From JAGWJU01 sp035533295 (lineage in GTDB: Bacteria > Elusimicrobiota > Elusimicrobia > UBA1565 > UBA9628), in contig DATLUA010000002.1 of NCBI GenBank assembly GCA_035533295.1, forward strand, positions 11,677 through 75,676: DNA of 64,000 nucleotides, read 5' to 3'. Position 1 is the stretch's first letter. The number at the start of each line of letters is the position of its first letter. Below are positions 26,841 through 36,052 of the stretch, piece after piece. The notes under the pieces were generated by a model. The model did no database searches and was not told the DNA's origin. It worked only from the letters and a program-made list of their open reading frames with translations. The position numbers and the translations under genes are program-made.

Positions 26841-27992
26841 ATGCACCTCCTAATCTCCGCCCTTTTCATCTGGACGCTCTTCCTGATTGCCGCTCTTTGG
26901 GCCTGCGTGGCGGCGACCTGGGCCTATTTCCGCCTCTCGCCCACGCCCCCGCTGGAAGCGGAGTTGCTGCCCATGACCGTCATCAAGCCCGTGCGCGGAT
27001 TGGACGACGCCATGCTTCCCGGCTTGGAAGCTCTCGTGCGCGCTGACCCGGACGGCCATCTGCAAATCCTCATCGCGATGGAAAGCGCCGAGGACCCCGC
27101 CTACGCCGCGTGCCGGAAGTTCGCCGCTGATTACCCGAAGCGGGACATCGGCATCATCATCTCCGGCCCGGCCCGAGGGCGCATGGGAAAAATCCACAAC
27201 ATGATTTCGGCCTTGCCCCGCGCCAAGCATCCTCGGATCATTTTCTCCGACGCCGACACCATCGCTCTGCCGGAAGTCCTGGCGGAGACAAGTTGCGCGT
27301 TCGGCCGGGGCTTCGACGCGATTTATGCGATCCCCTGCCACTTAAAGACGGACAACCTGAGCGGCTACCTGATGCAAATCGCCTTCGGGCACGGCTTTAG
27401 CGTAGCCGTGGCCCTGGGCTACCACCTTAAACGCTTTCACTTCTACGCCGGAGCCTGGATGGCCTACACCAAGGACCTGATCGGCAAAATCGGCGGACTC
27501 GAACCCTTCGCCCACGTCATCGCGGACGACTACGCCTTGGGCGCCGCGGCGTCCAAGGCCGGCAGCCGCAAATATCTTTTGCATACGCGCATCGGCGTGC
27601 TGGAAAGCGACCGCACGCTCAAGGAATCCCTGCGCCACCTAGCCAAGTGGTCCGCCATCATCCGCAGCTGCCTGCCCGGCGTCTACGCGCTCTTGCCTCT
27701 CTTTGACGGCATGCTGGCCGCCGCCGCGGTCTTGGCGCTCGATATTTTTTCAAAACGCCCGACGGCGCCGGCGCTGTGTCTCCTCGCCGCAACGGCGGGC
27801 TCGCGGGCCCTGGCCGGCGTCATCCAGGATATTGCCCTACGCGAGAGCCTCATGCCCTGGCATGCCTACGCCGGCCTGCCCCTGGCCGATTTTCTCAACA
27901 TCTTCCTTTGGCCGTTCGGATTTCGCTCCAAAATTTTGTGGCGCGGCACGCGCTACCGGCTGTCCTCGGGCGGCAAGGCTGAGGTGCTTTAA
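26841..27992 (+). CDS. GT21-family glycosyltransferase (ceramide glucosyltransferase / HpnI-like)
   Basis: 383 residues. An N-terminal membrane helix (about 5-30) and C-terminal helices flank a GT-A domain: MTVIKPVRGLDD, RGRMGKIHNMISALP, metal-binding IIFSDADTIALPE, then VIADDYALGAAASKAG and LRHLAKWSAIIR, equivalent to the D1, D2, D3 and (Q/R)xxRW motifs of GT21. Family members make glucosylceramide or, as HpnI, N-acetylglucosaminyl bacteriohopanetetrol. The lipid acceptor is unknown and no hopanoid or sphingolipid genes are adjacent. Divergent from the LMF-like gene. Confidence 0.88.
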   Translation: MHLLISALFIWTLFLIAALWACVAATWAYFRLSPTPPLEAELLPMTVIKPVRGLDDAMLPGLEALVRADPDGHLQILIAMESAEDPAYAACRKFAADYPKRDIGIIISGPARGRMGKIHNMISALPRAKHPRIIFSDADTIALPEVLAETSCAFGRGFDAIYAIPCHLKTDNLSGYLMQIAFGHGFSVAVALGYHLKRFHFYAGAWMAYTKDLIGKIGGLEPFAHVIADDYALGAAASKAGSRKYLLHTRIGVLESDRTLKESLRHLAKWSAIIRSCLPGVYALLPLFDGMLAAAAVLALDIFSKRPTAPALCLLAATAGSRALAGVIQDIALRESLMPWHAYAGLPLADFLNIFLWPFGFRSKILWRGTRYRLSSGGKAEVL

Positions 27993-28025
27993 TTTATAAT
28001 CTAACCTTGAGAGGAGGTGTTTGAA

Positions 28026-28751
28026 ATGAAATTATCCAGCTTCGTCACGGCCGTTTTCCTGAGTGCGCTCACGATCCCGGCCGCTCAAGCGCAGATGCCG
28101 ACGCCGTCCCTGCCTAAGGATCTCCAGTATGCGCATTCCATCGAGTTTTCGGCCATCCAGTCCGAGATTTACCGGATGGCGTGGCCCATCGTGCGGGCGG
28201 CGGCTAAAAAGCAGAAAGGCAAGTGGGCCGTGATTCTGGACATCGACCAGACGGTCCTGGACAACGCCGCGTTCCAGAAGATGTTGGGCGGCCGCCCTTT
28301 TTCCGAGGCGGTTTGGAAGGAGTGGACCAAGCGCGCCGACGCCGCGGCCATCCCCGGCGCCCGGGCGTTTCTCGACAGGGTCCGCGCCCTGCCGCGCGGC
28401 GAAATCGCGTTCATCACCGACCGAGGCGACGACGAGGCCGCGGCGACGCTTGCGGATTTGCGCGCGCAGGGGCTTTTCAAGAAAGGCGACGTGCTCCTGA
28501 CCAAGAAGGACAAGGACGACAACAAGGGCGTGCGCCGCGAGTGCGTGAAAAGGGCGCTCGACCCGCGCTGCAAGGCGCAGGAGCCCCGGACCGTCATCGC
28601 GCTTTTCGGCGACAGCGCGCGCGACTTCGAGGAGTTCCACGGCCTGGGCATGGAAACCACCGGCCGCCAAGACATCCTGCATCTGGCTGGAATCAAATAT
28701 TTCGTGCTGCCTAATCCCATGTACGGCCAATGGGAAAACGGCTACAAGTGA
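28026..28751 (+). CDS. Periplasmic HAD acid phosphatase, class B / e(P4)-like
   Basis: 241 residues. Signal peptide about 1-22 (ends PAAQAQ). HAD motifs: WAVILDIDQTVLDN (DxDxT nucleophile and acid/base), FITDRGDD (motif II), a lysine-rich LLTKKDKDDNKG (motif III) and ALFGDSARDFEEF (motif IV). This fits the HAD acid-phosphatase superfamily (5'-nucleotidase e(P4)/class B) that salvages phosphate from nucleotides in the periplasm. GAGGAGGTG before ATG 28026 sets the start. It has no lipobox, unlike e(P4). Confidence 0.88.
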   Translation: MKLSSFVTAVFLSALTIPAAQAQMPTPSLPKDLQYAHSIEFSAIQSEIYRMAWPIVRAAAKKQKGKWAVILDIDQTVLDNAAFQKMLGGRPFSEAVWKEWTKRADAAAIPGARAFLDRVRALPRGEIAFITDRGDDEAAATLADLRAQGLFKKGDVLLTKKDKDDNKGVRRECVKRALDPRCKAQEPRTVIALFGDSARDFEEFHGLGMETTGRQDILHLAGIKYFVLPNPMYGQWENGYK

Positions 28752-29461
28752 GCCCGGCGCGGGTCCAGATACACGCCGGAGGACCTTTGAGCCCCGCGGC
28801 CAAGGCGGCGCTCGGGGCGTTTTTCGGCGAACGGCGCAAGGTCGCCTTCCTGACCGCGGCAAACCTCCAGGACGAGGACGCCTATTTCGAGCGCGTGCGC
28901 CGGGCGCTTGAGCCCGCGGCGCCCGAAGGCGCGGGGCTTTCTCTCATCCACCTGCGCTGGAACAGCCGCCCCTTGGAAACTCTCGCCCAAGCCGAGGCTT
29001 TATTCGTAGGCGGCGGCAACACCTTCGCGCTTTTGCAGAGGCTGCAATCCTCCGGCCTCTTGGACGCCGTCGGGGAAAAAGTCCGCTCCGGCATGCCCTA
29101 CGCAGGCTCCAGCGCCGGCTCGAACGTCGCCGGACCGAACATCCTGACCACCAACGATTGGAACGTCGTAGGTTTGGCCCGCTTCGACGCTCTGGAGCTT
29201 GTCCCCTTCAACATCAATCCCCACTACAAGGAAGCCGATCCGGCCATGGCCCAATTCAGCGAAACCCGCGACGACCGCATCGCGGAGTATCACGCGGTCC
29301 GGAAAAATCCGGTGCTGGGCATCGAAGAAGGCTCCTGGGTCCAGGTCGAGAACGGCCGGGCGACGCTCGAAGGCCAATCCCGCGCCAAGCTCTTTCGCCG
29401 CGGAGCGCCGTCGCAGTGGCTTAAAGCCGGCGAGGACCTGCCCCTGGCGCCTTGGCCTTAG
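28748..29461 (+). CDS. Peptidase S51, dipeptidase E-like
   Basis: About 237 residues from GTG 28748, which overlaps the phosphatase stop as GTGA; ATG 28730 is an alternative. S51 hallmarks: LFVGGGNTFALLQRL, nucleophile elbow YAGSSAGSNVAGPNI (Ser), FNINPHYKEAD (His) and NPVLGIEEGSWVQVE. Dipeptidase E cleaves Asp-Xaa dipeptides in the cytoplasm; there is no signal peptide here. Specificity could instead be cyanophycinase-like, but the length and motif spacing favour PepE. Confidence 0.87.
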   Translation: MSPARVQIHAGGPLSPAAKAALGAFFGERRKVAFLTAANLQDEDAYFERVRRALEPAAPEGAGLSLIHLRWNSRPLETLAQAEALFVGGGNTFALLQRLQSSGLLDAVGEKVRSGMPYAGSSAGSNVAGPNILTTNDWNVVGLARFDALELVPFNINPHYKEADPAMAQFSETRDDRIAEYHAVRKNPVLGIEEGSWVQVENGRATLEGQSRAKLFRRGAPSQWLKAGEDLPLAPWP

Positions 29462-29488
29462 CCCGAAGCGAAATGGTAATATGGCTCC

Positions 29489-30688
29489 ATGAATTTTGAT
29501 CTCGACGCCGAGCACGTGGAGCTCCAGCGCCGCGCCAAAGAGTTCTGCCAAAAGGAAATCGCCCCCAAAGCCCAGGCCAACGATGCCAAGGAGACGTTCC
29601 ACTGGGACACGGTCCCCGCTCTGCGCCGCATGGGCTATTTCGGAATCACGTTCCCTAAAAAATACGGCGGCCAGGAGCTCGATGAGCTTTCGCTGTGCCT
29701 CATCCTCGAAGAACTGGGCGCGGCCGACGCCGCCGCGGCGCTCACCATCGAGTCGCACAACGGCCTGTGCACCAACCATATCTACCTTAATGGTAACGAG
29801 GAACAGAAAAACAAGTATCTGCCTTTATTGACTTCGGGCGAGATGCTGGGCGGCTGGGCGCTGACCGAGCCCGGCTCGGGCTCGGACGCGGGCGCGGCCA
29901 AAACCAAGGCGATCTTCGACGGCGAGCAGTGGATTTTAAACGGCTCCAAGACCTTCACCACCCAGGGCTCGGTCGCGGGCGTCTACGTGGTCTTCGCCCA
30001 GACCGGCGACCCCGACGCGGGCAAAAAAGAGCTGACCGCCTTTCTCATCGACAAAGGCACTCCGGGATTCACCGTCGGAAAAATTGAGCACAAGATGGGC
30101 ATTCGCTCCTCGGACACGGCCCAGCTTCACCTGCACGACGTCAAGCTCGACCCCGACCGCATGATCGGGCCCAAGGGCAAGGCCTTCGGCGCGGCGCTGC
30201 GGATTTTGGACGGCGGCCGGGTCGCCATCTCCGGCATCTCGGTGGGCATCGCGCGCGCGGCGCTGGACGAAGGCGTCCGCTGGGTCGCCGCCCGGAAGAG
30301 CGACTACGGCATTGTCCCCGAGAACCCGGGACTCACGTTCGCGCAGCGCACGCTCGCGCAAATCGCGGCCGAGGTGGACGCGGCCAGGCTCCTGACCCAC
30401 CGCGCCGCGTGCCTGATGGACGCGGGCCGGCCCTTTTCCAAGGAAGCCTCCATGGCCAAGCTCATCGCGGGAGACCTCGCCATGCGCGCGCCCACGGAAA
30501 TCCTGGACGTCATCGGCCCCGAGGGCGCGTCCCTGGACTGCCCGGTCCAGCGCGCCTTTCGAGACGCCAAGCTCTACCAGATCGGCGAAGGTTCGAGCCA
30601 AATCCAGCAATTGGTCATCAGCCGCATGCTGCTGGCCGACAAGCCGCAAGCCGCGGACAAGAAAAAAGCCGCCGCGCACGCTTCATGA
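29489..30688 (+). CDS. Acyl-CoA dehydrogenase
   Basis: 399 residues, full length. Signatures: GGWALTEPGSGSDAGAAKT (FAD binding), FTTQGSVAGVYVVFAQT, KMGIRSSDTAQLHLHDVKL, and C-terminal LYQIGEGSSQIQQLVISR, where the glutamate matches the catalytic base of medium/short-chain and branched-chain enzymes. It oxidises an acyl-CoA to the enoyl-CoA, passing electrons to ETF. Chain length cannot be decided. The stop overlaps the ileS ATG by 4 bp. With the E1 and mutase genes elsewhere in the window it fits branched-chain acyl-CoA breakdown. Confidence 0.94.
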   Translation: MNFDLDAEHVELQRRAKEFCQKEIAPKAQANDAKETFHWDTVPALRRMGYFGITFPKKYGGQELDELSLCLILEELGAADAAAALTIESHNGLCTNHIYLNGNEEQKNKYLPLLTSGEMLGGWALTEPGSGSDAGAAKTKAIFDGEQWILNGSKTFTTQGSVAGVYVVFAQTGDPDAGKKELTAFLIDKGTPGFTVGKIEHKMGIRSSDTAQLHLHDVKLDPDRMIGPKGKAFGAALRILDGGRVAISGISVGIARAALDEGVRWVAARKSDYGIVPENPGLTFAQRTLAQIAAEVDAARLLTHRAACLMDAGRPFSKEASMAKLIAGDLAMRAPTEILDVIGPEGASLDCPVQRAFRDAKLYQIGEGSSQIQQLVISRMLLADKPQAADKKKAAAHAS

Positions 30689-33528
30689 GCGAGAGCGTCA
30701 AGGCCGAAGCCTCGCCTTATTCCGCGACGCTCAACCTTCCGCAAACCGAGTTCCCAATGCGCGGGGACCTGCCCAAGCGCGAGCCGGAAATTCTCAGACG
30801 CTGGGCCGGGCTCTACGCCAAAATGCAGGAGCGGCAAGAGGGCCGCCCATCCTTCGTCCTGCACGACGGCCCGCCTTACGCCAACGGCCGCATTCATATC
30901 GGCCACGCCCTGAACAAAATCTTGAAGGACATGTCGGTCAAGTCCCGCGCGCTTATGGGTTTTTCAACGCCCTACGTGCCCGGCTGGGACTGCCGGGGGC
31001 TCCCCATCGAAACCGCGCTCTTGAAAGAAATGAAGACATCCAAGCGCGGCATCAAGGACGTGCCCGCCTTCCGCAGGGCCGCCGCCGAGTTCGCCGAGAA
31101 ATTCATCACGATTCAAAAAGAGGAGTTCGAGCGCCTGGGCGTTTTGGGCGATTGGGAACACCCCTACAAGACGATGGCCCGCGGCTACGAGGCCAAAATC
31201 TTGGAGGCTTTCCGCCGGCTGCTGCTCAATGGCTACATCTACCGGGGCTTGAAGCCTGTTTACTGGTGCATCACCTGCGAGACCGCGCTGGCCGAGGCCG
31301 AGATCGAGTACAAAGACAAGACCTCGCCGTCGGTCTACGTGGCGCTTCCCATCAAAGAAGGCCCGAAAGAACTCCGCGACAAGGACGTGCTCGTCTGGAC
31401 GACGACTCCCTGGACGCTGCCCGCCAACATGGCCGTCGCTTTTAATCCCGACGAAGATTACCGCCTTGTCACCGTGGAAGGGCCGGATATTCCCGGTGGG
31501 AAAAGGGACATTTTGTTGGCCGGCAAACGCCTCGCCGCGGTTGAGCAGGAACTGAAATTAACAAAATACAGCCAGGGCCGCAGCTACAGCGGCGCCGAAC
31601 TCGTCAGCGCACAACTGGCCTGTGAAACCCCTTTCGGCGAAAGGCGCTCTGTCGCCGTGGCAGCAAACTACGTCACCATGGAAGACGGCACCGGAATCGT
31701 ACACACGGCCCCCGGACACGGCGCGGATGACTTCCAGACCGGGCAGAAATACGGTTTGGAGACGCTTTGCCCCGTGGACGGCGCGGGACGATTCACCGAT
31801 GAAGCCCCGGAATTTTTGCGCGGCGTGAGGGTTTTTCCCGAGGGCAACGACGCCGTCATCGCCGATTTGAAGGAACGCGGCCTACTGCTGGCCCAGAAAA
31901 ACATCCAGCACAGCTACCCGCACTGCTGGCGGTGCAAGAACCCCGTCATTTTCCGGGCCACGGAGCAGTGGTTCCTGAATTTGGAAGGCCCGGCCCAATC
32001 AGGCTCCTTGCGCGGGAAGCTCCTGGCCGCGATAGAAGCCGTTTCCTGGATTCCCGAGGCCGGCAAAGCCCGCATTGCCAGCATGGTGGAGAACCGTCCG
32101 GATTGGTGCTTGTCGCGCCAGCGCATTTGGGGCACGCCGATTCCGATTCTTCACTGCGCCAATCCCACGTGCGCCCAGCCGATTAAGGAAGAAACTGTCT
32201 TCATCGCCATTGAGGGCAAGGTCGCCAAGGACGGCGACGGCTTCTGGTTCGAGAACCCGGGCGCGGAAGTCTCCGCCGAAACCTGGAGCTTTCTGCCGCG
32301 AAACCTGCGCTGCCCCGCCTGCGGCCATGAGAGCTTTCGCCGCGAGACCGACATCTTGGACGTCTGGATGGACTCGGGCGCCTCGTGGCTGGCCGTGCTG
32401 GGAGCCGGCGCGGAAAATCCGCCGGACGTTCCGGCCGCGGACCTCTACCTGGAAGGCTCGGACCAGCACCGCGGCTGGTTCCAAAGCTCGCTGGTGCTTT
32501 CCACAGCCCTGGCCGGCCGCGCGCCCTACAAAACGGTCTTGACCCACGGCTTCGTTTTGGACGAGCGCGGCCGGGCCATGCACAAATCCGCGGGCAACGT
32601 CGTCTCCCCTCAAGACGTGATCGGCAAGATGGGCGCGGACGTGCTGCGGCTCTGGGTCGCCCTGGCGGATTACAACGACGACGTGCGCATCTCGGACAAG
32701 CTTCTGGAAGTGCCGGCCGAGGCTTACCGCAAGTTCCGCAACACCGTGCGCTACCTTCTAGGCAACACTTTCGATTTTGACCCGAAACAAAATTCCATCC
32801 CGCCCGAAAAACTGCCGGAGCTTGAGCGCTATATCCTGGAGCTCCTGGCCGCGCTTCAAAAGGACGTCATGGAAGACTACGGAGCGTTCCGCTTCCGGAC
32901 CGCGGCCAGGCGCTTCATTGATTTTTGCGCGTCCGACCTCTCTTCCTTCTACCTCGACATCGTCAAGGACAAGCTCTACACCTTTCCTAAAAACGATCCG
33001 GCTCGCCGCGCGGCGCAGACTGTGATGGCCGAAATCCTGGAGCGCCTTCTGCTTTTGGCCGCGCCCATCCTGTCGTTTACCGCCGAGGAAGCCTGGCAGA
33101 TGGGGCCGCGCCGATGGAGCCGACGCGAAAGCGCCTTCCTCGCGGATTTACCTAAACATGGGATGCGACCGGACGGCGGCGGCAAGGACTTGGCCGCGAA
33201 GTGGAGCCACATCCGCCGCATCCGGGCAGTCGCGCAAAAAGCCCTGGAAGAAGCGCGCGCGGCCAGGAAAATCGGCAGTTCGCTCCAGGCGGCGGTGACG
33301 CTTTCAGGCGAGGGCGCGGCGCTTCTGGACGAGGACGGTTGGAGCGAGGCGCTTTTGGTCTCGCGCGTGCGGCGGGAAACCGGGCCCGGCGAAGTCAAAG
33401 CCGCGGTCTTGCCGATCGCCGGTCCCAAGTGCGCCCGCTGCTGGCGCTACCCCGAGGACGTGGGCGCCGATTCCCGGCATCCCGATTTGTGCGGCCGATG
33501 CGCCAAGCACCTCAGTCTCCAAGCCTAA
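30685..33528 (+). CDS. ileS: Isoleucyl-tRNA synthetase
   Basis: 947 residues. Class Ia synthetase with HIGH motif (GRIHIGHALNKILKD), CP1 editing domain (VWTTTPWTLPANMAVAF), WCLSRQRIWGTPIP, ETDILDVWMDSGASW and DQHRGWFQSSLV. The KMSKS loop reads AMHKSAGN, a tolerated variant. A zinc knuckle ends the protein (CARCW, then CGRC). The final 31 bp overlap lspA, an ileS-lspA arrangement common in bacteria. Confidence 0.97.
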   Translation: MSESVKAEASPYSATLNLPQTEFPMRGDLPKREPEILRRWAGLYAKMQERQEGRPSFVLHDGPPYANGRIHIGHALNKILKDMSVKSRALMGFSTPYVPGWDCRGLPIETALLKEMKTSKRGIKDVPAFRRAAAEFAEKFITIQKEEFERLGVLGDWEHPYKTMARGYEAKILEAFRRLLLNGYIYRGLKPVYWCITCETALAEAEIEYKDKTSPSVYVALPIKEGPKELRDKDVLVWTTTPWTLPANMAVAFNPDEDYRLVTVEGPDIPGGKRDILLAGKRLAAVEQELKLTKYSQGRSYSGAELVSAQLACETPFGERRSVAVAANYVTMEDGTGIVHTAPGHGADDFQTGQKYGLETLCPVDGAGRFTDEAPEFLRGVRVFPEGNDAVIADLKERGLLLAQKNIQHSYPHCWRCKNPVIFRATEQWFLNLEGPAQSGSLRGKLLAAIEAVSWIPEAGKARIASMVENRPDWCLSRQRIWGTPIPILHCANPTCAQPIKEETVFIAIEGKVAKDGDGFWFENPGAEVSAETWSFLPRNLRCPACGHESFRRETDILDVWMDSGASWLAVLGAGAENPPDVPAADLYLEGSDQHRGWFQSSLVLSTALAGRAPYKTVLTHGFVLDERGRAMHKSAGNVVSPQDVIGKMGADVLRLWVALADYNDDVRISDKLLEVPAEAYRKFRNTVRYLLGNTFDFDPKQNSIPPEKLPELERYILELLAALQKDVMEDYGAFRFRTAARRFIDFCASDLSSFYLDIVKDKLYTFPKNDPARRAAQTVMAEILERLLLLAAPILSFTAEEAWQMGPRRWSRRESAFLADLPKHGMRPDGGGKDLAAKWSHIRRIRAVAQKALEEARAARKIGSSLQAAVTLSGEGAALLDEDGWSEALLVSRVRRETGPGEVKAAVLPIAGPKCARCWRYPEDVGADSRHPDLCGRCAKHLSLQA

Positions 33529-34010
33529 GCCTTGCCTCCCGCGCCGCCGTCATCGCGGCGCTTTTCGGGATTGATCGCCTAAGCAAACTTTGGGCCGTCA
33601 AGTGCCTCAAACCCACGGCCGTCATCCAGGTCTTTTCTTTTTTTCGCTTCGTCTATGTCGAGAACACCGGCATGGCTTTCGGATTGGGCCGCCACCGCAA
33701 TGAGCTTTTCCTGGTCCTCTCCACGGCGCTGCTGCTTGTCCTCCTCTATCTGCAGAAACTCTGGGCGAAGAAAAATCTCTGGATTCAGCTCGGACTCCTA
33801 TTGATCATCGTCGGGGCCTTGGGCAATATTTGCGACCGGGTTTTATACGGGCACGTGGTGGACTTTCTGGATTTGCGCATCCTCTCGTTCGATGTCTTCA
33901 ACGTGTTCAACGTCGCGGATTCTTGCGTGAGCGTCGGCGCGGTCTGCCTGGGGCTCGGAATTTTAAAGGACGACGCGGAAGAGAAGCGCGGCGGGAAGCC
34001 CGTCAGTTAG
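33498..34010 (+). CDS. lspA: Lipoprotein signal peptidase LspA
   Basis: 170 residues with four membrane helices. Catalytic aspartates sit in NICDRVLYGHVVDFLDL and FNVADSCVSVG (the NxxDR and NxxD motifs of signal peptidase II), with VENTGMAFGLG before them. It cleaves prolipoproteins after diacylglyceryl transfer, serving the several lipoproteins in this window. ATG 33498 lies inside ileS. The 3' end overlaps the convergent gene by 4 bp. Confidence 0.96.
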   Translation: MRQAPQSPSLSLASRAAVIAALFGIDRLSKLWAVKCLKPTAVIQVFSFFRFVYVENTGMAFGLGRHRNELFLVLSTALLLVLLYLQKLWAKKNLWIQLGLLLIIVGALGNICDRVLYGHVVDFLDLRILSFDVFNVFNVADSCVSVGAVCLGLGILKDDAEEKRGGKPVS

Positions 34011-34543
34011 CTGGACGGATGCTCCATCTTCCAAACGTGGTTTCCAAATAAATAGCCCCCTCCCGCCGCGAACAAAAGACCCAGAAATCCGAAGCCAAAA
34101 ACCGACATGGCCACATAACCGGCATATGCGCCGGTAAGAACGCCGTTGCGGTTAGCCCTTTTGTCGCCCCCTCCCGTCTTCGGGGCCGCGACGCCGACTT
34201 CTTCGTGCGGAGCCGGGACGGACAGATTATCAGAGGACCCGCCCTGCCCAACGGCCTCATGCAGATCATACGATTGAGCCCTTTGGTTGATTTCGCCCTG
34301 GGATTTCGCGTCTCCACTCTGCGCCGCCTTATTCGGAACATCGACGACCGCAGGAACCGAGTTCCGACATGGGCCGCCCGTATCCAAGGGACTTAAATCG
34401 CCGCAGGCACCGGCCTCCTGCAGCGTGGTCTGCGCCTTGCCGCCTTTATCTTGGATGGTCCCCTGGGACTGAGACTGCGGCCAAGCAACGGCGCAGGTCA
34501 AAACGAACGCCACCACGGCCGCTCCCAGTCTTATTCCTTTCAT
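34007..34543 (-). CDS. Secreted protein with C-terminal membrane anchor, unrecognised
   Basis: 178 residues from ATG 34543. Signal peptide about 1-22 (KGIRLGAAVVAFVLTCAVAW), a low-complexity Gln/Ser/Gly/Asn-rich region with one cysteine pair (ACGDL, GPCRN), and a C-terminal hydrophobic hairpin (about 140-170: AMSVFGFGFLGLLFAAGGGYL). The likely topology is a periplasmic domain tethered at its C-terminus. No family recognised. Confidence 0.65.
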   Translation of the reverse strand: MKGIRLGAAVVAFVLTCAVAWPQSQSQGTIQDKGGKAQTTLQEAGACGDLSPLDTGGPCRNSVPAVVDVPNKAAQSGDAKSQGEINQRAQSYDLHEAVGQGGSSDNLSVPAPHEEVGVAAPKTGGGDKRANRNGVLTGAYAGYVAMSVFGFGFLGLLFAAGGGYLFGNHVWKMEHPSS

Positions 34544-34615
34544 AAATACAAGCCTCACCTTCAGAATAAAGGAAGAACTTGACCCTGTCAAGGGCCTACC
34601 AAAGTAAAAATTCGG

Positions 34616-36025
34616 TTAAAAACCGCGGCTTGCCCGTCGCAAAAGGCCGACAAGCTCAACGTGGGAGGTTTGGGGAAACAAGTCCACCGGCTGGACTCGT
34701 TCGAGCTTGTAGCCCGCGCGCGAAAGCAGCCCCGCGTCCCGCGCGAAGGTGGCTGGATTGCAGGAAACGTAGACCACGCGCTCGAAGGACCGGTGCGTTA
34801 GGGCGCGCAGCGCGCCGGGCAAGAGCCCTTGCCTCGGCGGGTCGACCACCGCGGCGCAGGCTCCGGAGAGTTCGGCGGAAAGCTGGCGCAGGATTGATTC
34901 CACCCGTCCGGCCAGAAACCGGGCATTTTTGATTCCGTTCCTGCGCGCGTTGGCCCCGGCGTCTTGGACCGCCTCCGCATTCTCCTCGACGCCGATGATT
35001 TTATCCGCCGCGTCGGACAGCCACGCGGTGAGCGTGCCCACGCCGCAATAAAGGTCGAGAACTCGGTCGAACCTGGGAGCGCCCTCCGCCAGCGCCGAAC
35101 GGGCGGCGGCGTAGAGGATTTCCGCGGCGGGAGTGTTCACCTGTAGGAAGGCTCCCGGCGAGGCCGAGAACAAAAACTTCCCGACTCGCTCCTCGATGCG
35201 TGGAACGCCCCAAAGCCGCGTCCAGCGCGGCCCCAGGACCACCGAGGTTTTCTCCGGCTGCACGTTGAGGTAAATCGAAGCCAGCTCCGGCGTCCCGGCG
35301 CGCATCTCTTCGACGAAGCGATCCCCATCCGGGAATTCGGCCGACCGTACGGCCAAGGCAATCAACGCCTGCCCCTGGGTATTGGTGCGCGCGAAGAAGT
35401 GCCTAAGCCATCCCCCGCCGCTTTTTTCATCGTAAACCTTCCAGTTGAAGCGGCGCGCCAACGCCTTGGCCTTTAACGCCAGGCGCACCGCCAAGTCCGG
35501 CTGGACCGGGCAGGCGGAAAAATCCGCAATCTGGTGGCTCTGCGGAGCGTAGAATCCCGCGATAATTTCGTTTTTTCCATTAATGCCGAAAGGAATCTGG
35601 ACCTTATTGCGGTAGCCCCATATATAAGGAGAGGCCAGCGTCGGGAGCACCTCGGCGCCCGTAATCTTGCCGATGCGGCGCAGACAGTCCTCCACGATGC
35701 CCCGCTTATATTCCAGCTGCGCCGGATAGCTCAAATGCTGCCAATCGCAGCCGCCGCAAAAAAGGCCAGAGGAACCCGGGCGAAAATGGAGGGGGCACGC
35801 CGGATCGACCCGGTCCGGACCGGGCGCCACGACGCGCAGGATTTTAGCGCGGGCATAGGTTCCCTTGGTCGAGACGATTTCGGCTTCGATTTCATCGCCA
35901 GGAGCGCCGTAGGGAACAAAGACCACGCGCGCGGAATCTTGCGCCCGGGCGATGGCCTCTCCCTCGGGCGCCAAGCGCTCGACCTTGAGCCTCAAGACCT
36001 GACGTTCTCCGGACACGGCCTTCAT
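34616..36025 (-). CDS. 23S rRNA (uracil-5-)-methyltransferase, RlmD/RumA family
   Basis: 469 residues from ATG 36025. An N-terminal TRAM domain is followed by an Fe-S cysteine set (CPLHF, then CGGCDW), SAM-binding VLDLYCGVGTLTAWL, VVDPPRQGL and the catalytic cysteine in YVSCNPATFARD. TrmA-family enzymes place m5U in tRNA or 23S rRNA; the iron-sulfur cysteines favour RlmD/RlmC over TrmA. Divergent from the zinc-peptidase lipoprotein. Confidence 0.93.
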   Translation of the reverse strand: MKAVSGERQVLRLKVERLAPEGEAIARAQDSARVVFVPYGAPGDEIEAEIVSTKGTYARAKILRVVAPGPDRVDPACPLHFRPGSSGLFCGGCDWQHLSYPAQLEYKRGIVEDCLRRIGKITGAEVLPTLASPYIWGYRNKVQIPFGINGKNEIIAGFYAPQSHQIADFSACPVQPDLAVRLALKAKALARRFNWKVYDEKSGGGWLRHFFARTNTQGQALIALAVRSAEFPDGDRFVEEMRAGTPELASIYLNVQPEKTSVVLGPRWTRLWGVPRIEERVGKFLFSASPGAFLQVNTPAAEILYAAARSALAEGAPRFDRVLDLYCGVGTLTAWLSDAADKIIGVEENAEAVQDAGANARRNGIKNARFLAGRVESILRQLSAELSGACAAVVDPPRQGLLPGALRALTHRSFERVVYVSCNPATFARDAGLLSRAGYKLERVQPVDLFPQTSHVELVGLLRRASRGF

Positions 36026-36052
36026 CCTACAATTTTGTAAAATGGACGCTCC

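Noticed and set aside
32573..32600. IleRS KMSKS replaced by AMHKS
   Set aside because: The second lysine and serine are kept and the surrounding sequence is normal; known as tolerated variation, not loss of function.
33201..33497. Upstream extension of LspA
   Set aside because: It is a shifted frame inside ileS; LspA homology begins at the ATG at 33498.
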